From Larix kaempferi (taxonomy: Eukaryota > Streptophyta > Pinopsida > Pinales > Pinaceae): a DNA stretch of 64,000 nucleotides. Below the pieces are notes generated by a model. The model was not told where the DNA came from. It saw only the letters and a program-made list of their open reading frames with translations, and did not search any database. The stretch is from NCBI GenBank assembly GCA_027924585.1, contig BSBM01000370.1, forward strand, positions 31,021,501-31,085,500. The letters run 5' to 3'. Shown piece by piece: positions 33,441 through 45,463 of this stretch. The first letter of the stretch is position 1, and each line of letters opens with the position of its first letter. Made by a program: the position numbers and the translations under genes.

Positions 33441-34958
33441 GAAGAATCTGAAGTTCCCAGGATACGGGATACAATATAGGATGCCATGGTCGAAGAATAC
33501 CTTTCGATCATGAAGAATGATGTTTTGGATGTGGTCCTAAGACCTGAAGGGAAGTCTGTTGTGACTTCCAAGTGGATCTATAAGATCAAGCATGCTGCAG
33601 ATGGTAGCATATAGAAATACAAGGCAAGCTTTGTAGCTCGTGGTTTCTCTCAAAAAGAGGGAATAGACTATGAAGAGACTTTTGCTCCTGTATCCAGATA
33701 CACTTCCATCATAATAGTACTTGCTTTGGATGCAGTGATGAAATGGAAGATACACCAGATGAATGTCAAGATAGCTTTCTTGAATGGTGTAGTCGAAGAG
33801 GAAGTGTATGTGGAGCAGCCACTCGGGTTTGAGACACATGACAGGGAGTCATATGTGTGTAGATTGAAGAAAGCCTTATATGGATTGAAGCAAGCTCCTA
33901 GGACTTGGTATGGTAGGATAGACAGCTTTCTATCCAGTATGGGATTTACCAAGAGTAAAGCAGATTCCAACCTTTACTACAAGGTTGAGGAAGGAAATCC
34001 TGTGATACTACTACTATATGTGGATGACCTGTTTGTTAAGGGTGAGGATGGGTTGATTGCTGACACAAAGAGGAAGCTTGCTGCCGAGTTCGAGATGAAG
34101 GACTTGGGGATGATGCATTACTTTCTAGGCATGGAGGTGTGGCAGAGTGCAGATGGGATCTTCCTTGGACAAGAGAAGCATGCAGTAGAGATCCTGAAGA
34201 GGTTCGGGATGATGGACTGCAAGGCCATGGCCACACCTATGGCATCAAACCTGAATCTTCAGTGTGATGCTTCATCTGAGCCGGTTGATGTCATTGTGTA
34301 TCGTCAGATGATTGGGTCCTTGATGTACCTGACGAACACAAGACCAGATACTTGCTTTGCGGTGAACACATTGAGCCAGTTCCTGACGGATCCCAGAGGT
34401 GTTCACCTGGTTGCTGTAAAGCATATTCTGAGGTACCTGAAGGGTATGGTTGATTATGGGATCAAGTATGATGCGAATCAAAAGTTTAACTTGGAGGGTT
34501 ATGTTGATTTAGATTGGGAAGGCAGTGCTACAGATAGGAAGAGCACTTCGGGGTGCTGCTTCAGTATGGGATCAGGTGTGATCTCTTGGTTTAGCAAGAA
34601 GCAGTCCTGCGTAGCACTTAGTACAGCCGAAGCAGAGTATGTCGCAGCTTGTTTGGCTAGTTGTGAGGCAGTATGGCTGAGAAAGCTACTGTCTGAGTTA
34701 TTTGATCTCCCATTGGATGCTACCTGTATCTATTGTGACAACCAGAGTTGTGTGAAGTTGTTAGAGAACCCAGTGTTCCATGACAGGTCTAAGCACATCG
34801 AGATCAAATATCCCTAAATCAAGGATATGGTGCAGAAAGGAGTAGTGAAGCTCCTGTATGTTGCGACGAATGAGCAGGTTGCAGATGTGTTGACGAAACC
34901 ACTAGCCAGAGATAAGTTTGAGTACTTCATAGGGAGGCTTGGTGTGCTTCAAATTTAA
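33441..34958 (+). pseudogene. Copia element 2 RT and RNase H
   Basis: The frame runs from LSIMKNDVLDVVLRPEGKS through VARGFSQKEGIDYEETFAPV, MNVKIAFLNGVVEEEVY, LKKALYGLKQAPRTWY, catalytic LLYVDDLFVKGEDG, DLGMMHYFLGMEV, QMIGSLMYLTNTRPDTC, VDLDWEGSATDRKSTSGCC, SCVALSTAEAEYVAA and YCDNQSCVKLLENP to LTKPLARDKFEYF and a final stop at 34956. Disabling changes are TAG at 33612-33614 and TAA at 34815-34817. In RNase H the usual DSDWAGD reads DLDWEGS. RT copies RNA into DNA and RNase H removes the RNA strand. Confidence 0.92.
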
Positions 34959-36126
34959 TATACTTCGAGGAATAAGTGATGGGACACATTTGCAAGAGCC
35001 ATTCCAAGCATGGTGATAGGAGGATCCTTCCCATGGCTGTGGATGTAAGAGCTTTGTGATGAGCATCAGGATGATGCTCCAGTTACTGCTTTGGATATGC
35101 ATCAGTTGGATCATGTATGTTGGTATGCATCAGTTGGATGCTTTTTATGATCAGTTGGATCATGTATGTTGATATGCATTAGGACGATGCAATGACGATG
35201 ATCAGGATGATCATGCGATGATGATATGCATTAGGACGATGATCAGGATGATCATGCAATGATGATATGCATCAAGACGATGCAGTGATGATGATCAGGA
35301 TGATCATGTGATGATGTATGGTGAGTATCAGGTTGATACTCCGTGGTCGTGGACAGGTTGTGCAGATAAGCATATAATAGCGCCCTGGGAGATTTGCAAA
35401 TACTCTTTCGAGGTTTTTCTTATGGCATATAATAGCGCTCTGGGATATCTGGCAAATGATCTTTCGAGGTTTTGCTTGGGAGGACATATAATAGTGCCCT
35501 GGGAGATTTGCAGATACTCTTTTGAGGTTTTTCCTATGGCATATAATAGCGCCCTGAGATATCTGGAAAATGCTCTTTTGAGGTTTTGCCCTATGGCATA
35601 TAATAGCACCCTGGGAGATCTGATAGGTTGAGCAGTACGCTCGTGATCAGTCTTGGGATGCTCTTTCAAGGTTTTTCCATGACCACATGTAATATCGCTT
35701 GGGAGATCCGAAAGGTTGAGCAGTATGCTTGTAATAAGTCTTGGGATGCTCTTTCAAGGTTTTGTGGTGACCACATGTAATAGCGCCCTGGGAGATCCGA
35801 TAGGTTGAGCAGTATGCTCGTAATTAGTCCTGGGATACTCTTTCGAGGTTTTGTGACGCAGGTAATAAGTCCTGAGGATTCCACAGTATGGCCAGTGGTG
35901 ATGAAGACTTACAGGAGGCTAGGCCTACAACCAGCATGAAAAAGGGATGGCTCTGTAGAACTTCCTATGACAAGAAGAATTATGAGATATCCCAATGATC
36001 GAGATGTCAAGTACAACAGCAGTGATGATGATGATGCTCCATGATCCAGTGATAATGATCTAGCTCCAGAATTGAATACTTGCACCAATATGTATTGATG
36101 ACCTGTGTTCATAATACCTTCTTAGT
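34959..36126 (+). repeat. Tandem-repeat tail of copia element 2
   Basis: Three repeat types follow the Pol stop. 35090-35320 has gatgatcaggatgatcatg-type units of about 45-50 bp. 35365-35620 has about five units of 54-60 bp around catataatagcgccctggga. 35620-35890 has longer units of about 88 bp with ggttgagcagtatgctcg. The catataatagc motif is also in the element 1 tail. No coding sense is evident. Confidence 0.8.
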
Positions 36127-36136
36127 TAAGAGGGAG
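36127..36136 (+). other. Polypurine tract of copia element 2
   Basis: AAGAGGGAG directly before the 3' LTR. Confidence 0.85.
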
Positions 36137-36735
36137 TGTTGATGTATTTGTAACTTCGGAAGATATTCTTCTATGTATTACATTTGTACTTATTGTATAT
36201 CCAACAGAGATGTTATATTCCTCTGATTGGAAGTGTCGTCATTTGTATTTGCAAGTGTCGCAAGTTACATTGTAAGTGTCATCATTTGTATTGATGGGTT
36301 ATTAGACCACCAGTGTGGGGTCGACCTTAGTTAGGTCATGTGGTTGGGTTATTAGGCTTCAATTAGAATTTAGCCCCAGTGATTTATTGGCAGGTCAATT
36401 CAGTGTATAAATAGAGAGGTTGTGTCTCTCATTTGATTCATTCAGTCATTTCTCAAGCTTGCATAGCTAAGAGAGAAAGTGACGCACATGTGGAGGAGGA
36501 GGAGCATCTGCTAGAGACATCTTATTGGGTTTGATCGTTATGATCTTGTATTGGGGCTTATTCTATCTCCGAGGAAGTTGCGGGGTTTTTCACCTTCTTG
36601 GTTTTCCTCGGTGAAACTCTGTGTCTCTTGTGTGATTGCTATTGTGTCTATGATTGATATGCTGTATATATGCTATACATGTTATTCTCTTAGAGATCCT
36701 AATGATAATGGAATGAAATTATCTAAAAATTAACA
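36137..36735 (+). repeat. 3' LTR of copia element 2
   Basis: TG...CA ends, TATAAATAG at 36406-36414; the taagt target copy follows. Confidence 0.9.
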
Positions 36736-36740
36736 TAAGT

Positions 36741-37038
36741 AACATAAAAAATCACAAAGAAAGCATAAATGCATGAACGATTTTACTATGGAAACCCTTT
36801 ATTGGGAAAACAAATAAACAAAGATGTATCTTTTATTACCCTTGGACAATGCGACGAAGGTGACCAAAGAACAAGAGGCTTGAGGCATATTATACCATAG
36901 AACACTAAATATCTAAATAGGATTTATCACATAAATACCATGGATCCATAAACTGCCAACAATAAACCCACTAATGACTCATTGACTAAATAAATGTTAC
37001 TCTAATTACTATTTTACCGAGTCAAGATTATCCCGACA
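36741..37038 (-). repeat. Remainder of the split LTR of the small element
   Basis: It aligns with 37634-37932 and ends CCCGACA where the partner ends CCCAACA. Confidence 0.75.
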
Positions 37039-37601
37039 ATCCCCCCTTTAAACTTGAATTGGGGTAAACTCCTACCCCCCTCAAAGTTTATAATTGGGTA
37101 CCCAAAATTACAACATTCCCCCTTAATTCTATCACCTAAGTCTATGTTTAGATCTTAAATGGGTGAACCAACAAATAGGGGTACGCATGCCTAAACATGT
37201 ATTACAACCATATGCCCATTTACATATGTGACTAAATCCCACTCCATAAAAAATGATTACAATTTTATGCCTAAGCATATGAGGCCATGAAACATCCACC
37301 CATTTCATTATTGGCATCCATCATGCTCCAAATGAAATTACATAAACCAAGTACTAATCTTCATTATGTGCACGAGCAAATGAAGCTTGAAGCATCTACC
37401 CACTTCTTTACCCATGTCCCTCTTTTCTCCAAATACAATTAGTCAAATCAAACGCTCCTTAACCGAGTACATATTCATCTGCTATCCTCTATGTGTTTCT
37501 CTACAAATGCTTTACATGATCAATGCATCTTTATCCAAGCCAATGATCTAGGGCTTCTCTCATGAGAGAGATTAATCCATCCAAACATGGCTTTTATACC
37601 A
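37039..37601 (-). other. Interior of the small LTR element, non-coding
   Basis: The minus strand has a purine tract TTTAAAGGGGGGAT beside the 3' LTR (37039-37052) and a PBS-like TGGTATAAAAGCC beside the 5' LTR (37589-37601). No open frame of note lies between. Confidence 0.6.
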
Positions 37602-37932
37602 TATTAAAATTAACTAGGCATGGTGATATAAGTAACATAAACAATTAAAAACTAAGCATAAATGCATAAGAAATTTTACCCTAGAAACCCTTTACAAGAA
37701 AATTAGTAGCCAAAGCCAAAGATATATATTTTGTTACCCTTGGCCAATCCATCAAAGCTGGAAAAAAAACATGCAACTAGTTGAGGCACATTACAATGGA
37801 GAACACTAACCTTTTAAATAGGCTTTATCACATCAAATACCATGGGTCCATAAACCACCAATGTTAAACTCGGACATGACTAGATACAAGTTAATCTAAT
37901 TTTTATTTTACCAAGTAAAGATTAACCCAACA
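37602..37932 (-). repeat. Intact LTR of the small element
   Basis: 331 bp. It contains an undisturbed version of the copia element 2 target site at 37628-37640. Confidence 0.75.
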
Positions 37933-38691
37933 TAGTTGATGCAATCTTTACTTGATACCACTCTTCCTCTGAAGAACGAATTGATCATTGACCGTGCGTT
38001 CTTTATGACCAGTTAAGAAATTTATGGATATGGGGGCATATTATCCACTTCAAGTGTGCTCCTTCCAAGCCCTAATATTGTTTCCTTTGATTGGAATAGT
38101 CTAGTAGGGCCTTTCCTTCCTTCTGCTACACCCTTCCATATAAGGTTCAAAGTTAATTCATGTATGGTTCATCGATGCATTGTATATGAAGGAGATTCTT
38201 CTAGTATTTTATCCTCGTCTACTTGGAAAGGTTTGGTTTCTCCCAACCTTGTGTTAGATACTAATCGATTGTTGGATTTTGATAGAAGGCCTAGTCAACC
38301 CTTGGGGAATCTTCCTCAGTTACCCATTTCATTATGTGGGAAGACTATCTTAATCGATGTTATAGTTGTGGAAATCCCGTTGGAATTCAATATGCTCATT
38401 TGGTGTGATTATGTATATGCCATGAATGTTTTGGTGTCGACATTCTTCCACATGATGCATTTTCCTCACAACAAAATCATTGCCACTATGGATTCATTGG
38501 AATTCGATGATCTCCATCCTTATTCAACTTTACACCTTGTTACTCATTTTCCCATTTCTAGTTTCTCGGTGAACACTGCGTTACCATATGTGAGTTATGT
38601 TTCCTCATCTCCCATGTGTTCAATTTTTATAGATACAAACCGTTTACATCCATGCTCATCTTCTTGGAACTTTATTCCAACAATTGACTAG
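37933..38691 (+). pseudogene. Gypsy-type protease fragment
   Basis: After a linker, the 211-codon frame 38056-38691 reads SFDWNSLVGPFLPSATPFHI, VYEGDSSSILSSSTWKGLV, LDFDRRPSQPLGNLPQLPI, GGK-like GKTILIDVIVVEIPLEFNML and DYVYAMNVLVSTFFHMMHFP. From memory this matches a gypsy-type protease in which the active site reads DEGAS; here it reads YEGDS, so the catalytic Asp is Tyr. It continues the Gag remnant broken at 26842. Confidence 0.7.
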
Positions 38692-39320
38692 GTGATTTAT
38701 CCAATGGGGGTAGTGGAGCTTTTGTCCCCCCTATTGATTCAAGTAAATGTTCCGACCTATGTTCTCCTTGGGATGATGTTATTCCATTGGATGAATATTT
38801 CTTGGAGGTTATGATCAATTTTGACATTCCTTTAGATGTTTCCATTTTTTCTAAAGACAAACCCCTTGGATTAGACCTAATAGCAATTGGATCTAACTCT
38901 GATTTACCTTTTGATTTTGATCTCTCTGGTCATGGATACTTTATTTTTCCTTTTGAGATTGATCCTTTAGTTATGGACCCTCATACGTGCTTTCTGATTT
39001 TGGTCCCTCCAACCATGAATCCTTGGTTTTGTCTTGTGATTTTGATTCTTATGGCTATGCATCCTTGGATTTGCTTTATGAGCTAGACTCCTTTGGTTAT
39101 GGATCCTCATATTGGACTTTTGAGACTAATCCCTCTAGTCATGGATCCTCAGTTTTTCCTTCCAAGTTTGATCGATCTAGTTTGGGATCCTTGAATTTTG
39201 TTCTAACTTTGATCCCTCTAGTTATGGATCCTCATATTTTCCTTCTAATTCTGACCCCTTTGGTTGTAGATACACAATTGTTCACCCTAACTCATATCTC
39301 CTTGATTATATATCCTTAGG
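38692..39320 (+). pseudogene. Repeat-rich region after the protease
   Basis: A frame with IPLDEYFLEVMINFDIPLD (38780-38850) passes by frameshift near 38985 into ELDSFGYGSSYWTFETNPSS and SHGSSVFPSKFDRSSLGS. The DNA from 38920 to 39270 is a degenerate tandem repeat of about 57-60 bp, each with a tatggatcctca-like core, encoding a D..G.GSS...F motif. Function unknown; part of the gypsy-type remnant. Confidence 0.5.
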
Positions 39321-41959
39321 CCTTGATGTGTCTCAACTTTGTCACTTTAGTATTAAATCCCTAAATTTTGGTGTCATTGAGTCTTTTTCTACAAACTCCA
39401 TCATTTATTTCAACTCTTATCTTCCTCTTGAGTTTCATCTCACTATTTGTAGATCCTTAGGAGGTGGCATTGTTGAGTCTTTGCTAGTACACTCTGCCAT
39501 CAAGATGAATATTGTTGAACATTTAAAGGTTGATAATATGCTTATTCTTCTAAATTTCAATAGATCACTTATTTGGATTTTCAAGAGATGATCTTGTTAT
39601 TATTGTTTATTGGGCACATGATTTTGAGTTGGATTCTTGGTTTCCTAGAGATAATGATTTGCACACATGGTTAGGTATAGAGTCTAGAACTTACATATAT
39701 GTTTAGGTTTTTCCTTTGTTGTGATGCATTTAAACCTTTTTCCACCCAAATACAACTTAGAATTGACCCTAGTGGATGTTAGTGTGTTATCCTTTCTTGT
39801 TTCATATTGCATCGGCCTAATGGAAAATCTTACATAACATGGGACAATAGTCATCACCCTTTTGCCATTCTAGTTCCCATGCCGAGTTTTACTCAGAGGC
39901 TCAATAACCTTGAAACTTTTACCATGACATTGAAATAAGTTGCATGCCTCTCTTCTCATATATGTCTAGCCATTCCCTAGTGGATTCCCTTATTTTCAAT
40001 TTGTTTCTGTAGTTTCATTGCTTATTATTGTTGACAGTATTTTCCCTAATGCCTTAATGCATTTTCATTCTTAACTAACACTTTCCTTTGCATGCTTTGT
40101 TTCTACATTTCAAGCCTACCTTCTTTGGAGGAGACATAATTATGAGTTTCCACATCTCGCACATCACATTTTGCTTTTTTTTGCATAGATTTGTTCTATG
40201 TGCTTGGGGGGGGGAATAAAATCAAATATTTATATAAAGAGAGGGGGAAAGAATAAACATCTTTATGATTTGTTTATATATGTGGAAGCAATCAATCTTT
40301 ATTTCCTTTGAACAAAGAACCTATTTGGAGTCCTTTGTCTCTATGGTTGGGTGTTATTATTACTTTAGGATAACTATTGTGGTTTTGAGTTTCCCTTCAA
40401 ACGACTTTGTTTGGTTCCCCATCCAATCAGAACTTATGAAGTAGCCTAATGCCTCTTGCACGCGGGTGTATATAATTAGTCCCTTTTGGTACCTATTGAT
40501 GCCTAATCATCATTGTGTTATGCTAATGTTCAAGGGAAGCTCATAACCTATGCCAGTCGTTCCTCAAATGTATTGACCATCCATGTAAGCCTTCTTTGTT
40601 TCAAGTTGTTCTTAGTTCAACATCACACCCAATGTTTCTATCTCGTGTTAGTGAGGAAAAACACCTCAATGCCTTCTCATTGGTGTATCTTCTCCTATCA
40701 ATTGCGACACATTTCTTTGGGAGATAGACTTAGAGTCGGTAGCACCTTGAAACTTACTTTCATCATTGGTAGGTCATCTTGAGTTTAGCATATGACACTT
40801 ATCATTGGATGTTGACTGAGTGGTTTTCCCTATGTTTGATGATAAGACCTTTATTCACACATTGGGATTCATGTTGTACCTTGGATTCCGTTATCTTTAT
40901 TGGTGGAATGCTTGACCTATGATAGTGATTTTCATCGAGGGCTATTATTTAGAGGGTCTTTCTCATGTACTATTTTCCTTTGGTACATTTTAATGGTGTA
41001 CTCAGTGGCATGTTCTCTCAATTTATTGATCAAGACTTAAAATCAAAGCATGCTCATGTTATTGTCTCATGTTGGTTGATGGGAGATGCCTTAATGCCCT
41101 CCTTCAAATGAATCGCTCCTTAACAACTTCGACTCCTTGCCATAGGACCAAGATTTAGAGATGCTTATAGTACCTTAGGGATTGCAGTGACCAATGATAG
41201 CCCCCCTTGCAATTGACAATGAGTATATGCCAATGATCCATAATTGACTAATTTTACAAGTGTTTGACCTCGATAGATCTATTCACACTTGTTAATGTAC
41301 TATGTACCTTGGTGACCATTATCATCACCAATGGGTCACCTCATGTTTGGTAATGACATACACCAATCACTACTAACTAAATGATTTCTCCAATGTTTGA
41401 CTTGGATACATTTATTTACATGATGTAGAATAATAATTTGTGATGGATTTCTATTAAAGACCTTAGGTTGTAGTTGACATCCCTCTATGGTGGTACCATC
41501 TGATTTTATTATGTAGTACCACTACCTTATTTACCATTGGTACTTTGGAGGGCTTGTTTGGACTTTTCATGAATCTAATTGTTCTCCTATTGTATACTAA
41601 GACATAATTCCACTTTGTATTTGTACGTGGCTATGAGCTAAATGTGGCATGGATCCACTATGTAGTTTTTAATGGTCGTAATTTTGCATTATATATACAC
41701 TTCATGGATTTGTAGTGTACTTGATTTGGTAACCATACTTATTTTCCACCTGAGCATGGGTATGCCCACCTCGAGAAAAAGAGTCATCTAATACTTTGGT
41801 CTTTGATCACAAGTACCTTTTAGATCCTTAGTTTGATGGACTTCACCTTGGTTCACTTCTCATATTCCTTTGTGCTTTATATTGTGTTTCACTTATTAAT
41901 GTCTCTTTTGGTTTTACACATTAAGAGACATCTATTATACTTATATTTAGTCACCATTG
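39321..41959. other. Non-coding, possible 3' end of the gypsy-type remnant
   Basis: No RT or integrase signature. The G9 tract at 40206-40214 looks like a polypurine tract and may mark the start of an LTR. Short frames are not recognisable. Confidence 0.4.
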
Positions 41960-41974
41960 ACTACTAAAATTGAG

Positions 41975-42215
41975 AGAGGCCATGTGCATACCTTCATCCC
42001 AAAACTTGACATATTTTTCAAACTCATTTACCTTGTGCTCATGACTTGCAAAAGCACAACTCACAAGCACCTAAAAGTTAAAAGTTGCTGGGATCAACAT
42101 ACAAACATCCTTAAAATGATCCGAAAAATATAAAATAGATGCATACGCACAAGCTTTAATGAGTATGAATCCCGTAAACTTATGTACTCTAGATTTCGCT
42201 ACCTTTAATAATATA
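41975..42215. repeat. Diverged copy of the 19755-20010 repeat
   Basis: Shared blocks include accttcatccca, gacatattttt, catttaccttgtgct and a tatgaatccc/ acgaaaccc-type stretch, with many differences. Possibly LTR-derived. Confidence 0.45.
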
Positions 42216-42978
42216 TAACCTAACTTTTGTGTTACATTATTTCACCACAAGATAGTTATAAATTGTAATTGACCAAACACTTTTAAGAAACACAATCATT
42301 AAAAGATTTTATGTCCATACATTCTTTTTGTTGTTTCTTGTGATTTCAAGTAATTAAATATAAAAGATAATTTAAAAGATTAAATCATATATTTTCCTAT
42401 AACTTTTAAAAATATATAATTATATAATAAAATTGTATACGATTAAAACTTTAAAATTAAATGCATAATTCATAGGTTTTACTTTATATAATTTCTAACT
42501 TTTTAAAACATATAATTTATATGATAAAAAACTGTGTACTTAAAATTGTAAAATCAAATGTATAGATTAAGTTATGATAAATATCGTTTGTTAGAATGGG
42601 TGGTTGGGAGCTTTGGTTGTGACACTCCCCACCCAGATTTAAATCTAACTCGTGACATGTTATGCTAGATTTTGGGGATACCTTGATTCTTCGTAAAAAG
42701 AAGGTGTTTGTCTTTTCATGGATGTAGCCCTTAACAACAGTGAACCACGGTTAAAAAAAAATACCATTTGTGGATATGGATTTTGTGATATGTGATCCAT
42801 ATTACAATCCAATCATGTAAATTTCTCCATATTAATATAAAAGAAAAGTGAAAAGATATATTTTCTTTCACATCACAAATTCTTAATGAAATATGATCAA
42901 ACAATAATATATCAATTTATTATTACAATGTCGGTTTCAAATTTCTTGATAATTAAAGATTGTGATAAACAATTTTTA

Positions 42979-43009
<31 letters not shown>

Positions 43010-45463
43010 AGTGTAGTTGAAAATAAAGATTTTTTAAGTAATTTTAAAGATATATGAAAGAGATCGATACCTACAATTTTGTCGAACAAGGTTATGTGGT
43101 TAGGGTCTTGCCAAAAATATCCCATGGTAGCAAATGGAGGGGCGGGCAACTCAAGCACTCCCTCTAATCCATTGCAACCACGGCATTGAAATGATTCAAA
43201 GCTTCCCACTTTGAGATCTAGTGATGTGTGAAGAAGACAAAGCAAATTACAATTGGGAATGTTCCCTCTACTCTACAATGTTGGAAAGTTCTTTTGTTCA
43301 CTAAGAGACCTTCATAATTAAGTTAACTCATCTATGCCCCTCACTTAAATTGATGGAATCATGGCTGTAATGAAATTGGCAACAATTGATTAGAGGTAAT
43401 GTTCACACCTTCTTTTATGGAAAAGGGTTTTATGCTTTCTTCTTTGAGCTTCGGGAGGATAGAGATTTTATTTTTTGGGGGAGTGGTACCTATTTCATTG
43501 GGCCTACATGCATGCATTTGAATAAATGGTCATTGGATTTCAAACTTATATAAAATGTTCCATTCTTAGTCCATGTATGGGTTTGTCTGCCATGTCTTCT
43601 TCTTATTTACTATGATTATCAAACCTTGTCCTCTATAGGAAACATGATGGGCAAGTTCAAAGACAAGGAGAGACAAAATCCAATGTGTATTTATGTGACA
43701 TAATTTGTGTGGAGGTAGACTTGGAAAAGGGGCTACCTAAAGCATTTAATCTCAACTTAAAAGGATAGACTCACATCTAGGAACAAGAATATGAGAAAAT
43801 CCCTTTTCAAATTTAATTTAATTTAATATATTAATGTCTATTAAATGTCAAAGATGGCCCATGGGATTGCGAAGAATGTAATATGTAAAACTGACAAGGG
43901 GGAGAAAAAAGCACATCCCAAGAAATACCCAACATAAAGAAAAATAACCTATAATAAGGAAAAATAAAAAAAAGTAATTAGAAAGCACTAACCCAATGGG
44001 ATGGGAAACAATGATGAATCTCAAGAAGAAGGAGTCCCCCTGGTTGAGACTTGATGTGCTATAGAAGCACTTCTAACATTCTATGTTGCAAAGAAATATG
44101 TGATGGGTGTGATGCCATGGGAGTCATTAGGCTTATAATGCCTCATAAATCTATGGAAGTTGATCATGGGGTGTCTTCTTACTAGTGTCAAAGGGTTATA
44201 AGTGTTGGTTCATATGTGTCAGACCCAAGGTTCACTAGGATTCACCAACAAGTATCTTACAAGCATCAATATATTTAATATTCCAAAGGACATAATAAGA
44301 TCTCACCTGAGACGTGCATAGAAATTACATTCCAAAGGACATAATAAGGTCTCACCTGAGACAGGCATAGAAATTACAGGGACAATCACAAGTGGTGCAT
44401 AGGGAATGATGTGGAGTGCTTTCCATCTACTTATTCATCCATCCATCCATTCATATACATATTAAACAACCTATAAATCATATCTATGCACATAACATAC
44501 ATTCACATAAATAGTAAACAACATACACATATTTTGCACATAATAGGGGAAAAATGGCTTTATGTTATCATTAACATAAACCGAATTACATTACATAGCC
44601 CTCGGCTGGAAGTTCCAAAAATATCCATCACTTCCTCAACAACTTATGTTTCATATATTTCCTTATATTTTCAACCACATGACAACCAAAAGATCAACCC
44701 TTGTCCATTACAAAAAGTTCCTTTAAATAGGCTAGTATTCCCATTTTCGGTTGTTAGCTTGTGCACGAATTTAGTGGCATGCAAAATGCCATGCGCAAAT
44801 TGTTGTTGACGTGCATCGTGAACTTTCCGTATGCTGCCTCCCTTGGTGCGCCTCATCCTTCCAATTGGGTTCTTCAGCGCGCAAACACTTGTCCAAAATT
44901 TGGGTGCCAACTAGAAGTATGAGGTAATCAACTTGGTGCATGTCGGTCAAGGGCAATGGCCTCTAGTAAGTTGTTGGTGAAGGTTGAACATTTCTTGGAA
45001 GAAAAGGGATAACCATACAAGGTCCTCATACACCATAAGTGTCTATAGAGAACCAAGTGAATATTTGAAGAGAAAATAATTTTCCTCTAATCTTGTAGTA
45101 AAGAGAGAATTTGAATACAAATCGGTCCTCAGTCTCAAGCACTAAGGAGAAAATTTGGAAAATATGGCGCCAATAAGGAATATGGTATTCTATATCGATG
45201 TGAATTTAGTAGGATCAAACTCCAATCTAGATGATAGGGACCCATAGGCTTCAAGGTAAGTTGAGTCCTGTGTACCTGGGGAATTGGATGAACCTATCAG
45301 TACTATGCTAGAGATACAAATTTTAGTAGTCATAAAGTTTGGAAGAAAAAAACTCTTAGGGAAAGACTACTTGGATCAAAGCTAGGATCCATAAATTTAA
45401 ATATAAATACCCTTGTTTATCTTTCCCTTGGAGAGCTCAGTAGCATTTACTAAAAAATTATGT
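42216..45463. other. No gene recognised; short repeats
   Basis: An AT microsatellite lies at 42979-43010. A 49-bp near-perfect tandem duplication starting ttccaaagga lies at 44281-44378. A minus-strand frame at 42976-43245 contains LKVGSFESFQCRGCNGLEGV and could be a gene fragment, but I do not recognise it. The rest is AT-rich. Confidence 0.4.

Larger units (their letters stand above)
26875..36735 (+). mobile_element. Ty1/copia element 2, near full length but dead
   Basis: LTRs of 600 and 599 bp (26875-27474, 36137-36735) with TGTTGATG...TTAACA ends, a PBS abutting the first and a polypurine tract abutting the second. Order on the plus strand: leader, gag, protease, partial integrase, non-coding block, RT, RNase H, repeat tail. 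It is the same family as element 1. Target duplications are gaagt and taagt. The undisturbed paralogue at 37602-37640 reads straight through the site and shows the pre-insertion state. By eye the LTRs differ at roughly 30-35 positions. Stops in gag and RT, an integrase deletion and a nested insertion disable it. Confidence 0.92.
26843..37932 (-). mobile_element. Small non-autonomous LTR element, split by copia element 2
   Basis: One LTR is 26843-26874 plus 36741-37038 (330 bp once the copia insertion is removed) and the other is 37602-37932 (331 bp). Between them are a minus-strand polypurine tract, 563 bp of non-coding interior and a PBS-like sequence. Without the insertion the element is about 1.2 kb, in the size range of miniature non-autonomous LTR elements. 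Both LTRs start TATTAAAATTAAC rather than TG. Flanking 5-mers (gggct, tagtt) do not match. Confidence 0.72.
26330..40214 (+). mobile_element. Gypsy-type gag-protease remnant, outermost level of a four-level nest
   Basis: Gag C-terminal sequence with a degraded zinc knuckle (26330-26842) is continued, across an 11-kb nest, by a linker and protease (37933-38691), a repeat-rich region (38692-39320) and a G9 tract at 40206-40214 that resembles a polypurine tract. I find no RT or integrase, so it may be a non-autonomous gag-protease element. LTRs were not located, so the ends are approximate. Confidence 0.6.

Noticed and set aside
26838-37937. Target duplication for the small LTR element (gggct / tagtt)
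   Set aside because: The 5-mers do not match and shifting the ends by one or two bases did not help.
42600-42640. LTR start TGTGACACTCCCC
   Set aside because: No matching end, partner LTR or target duplication was found downstream.
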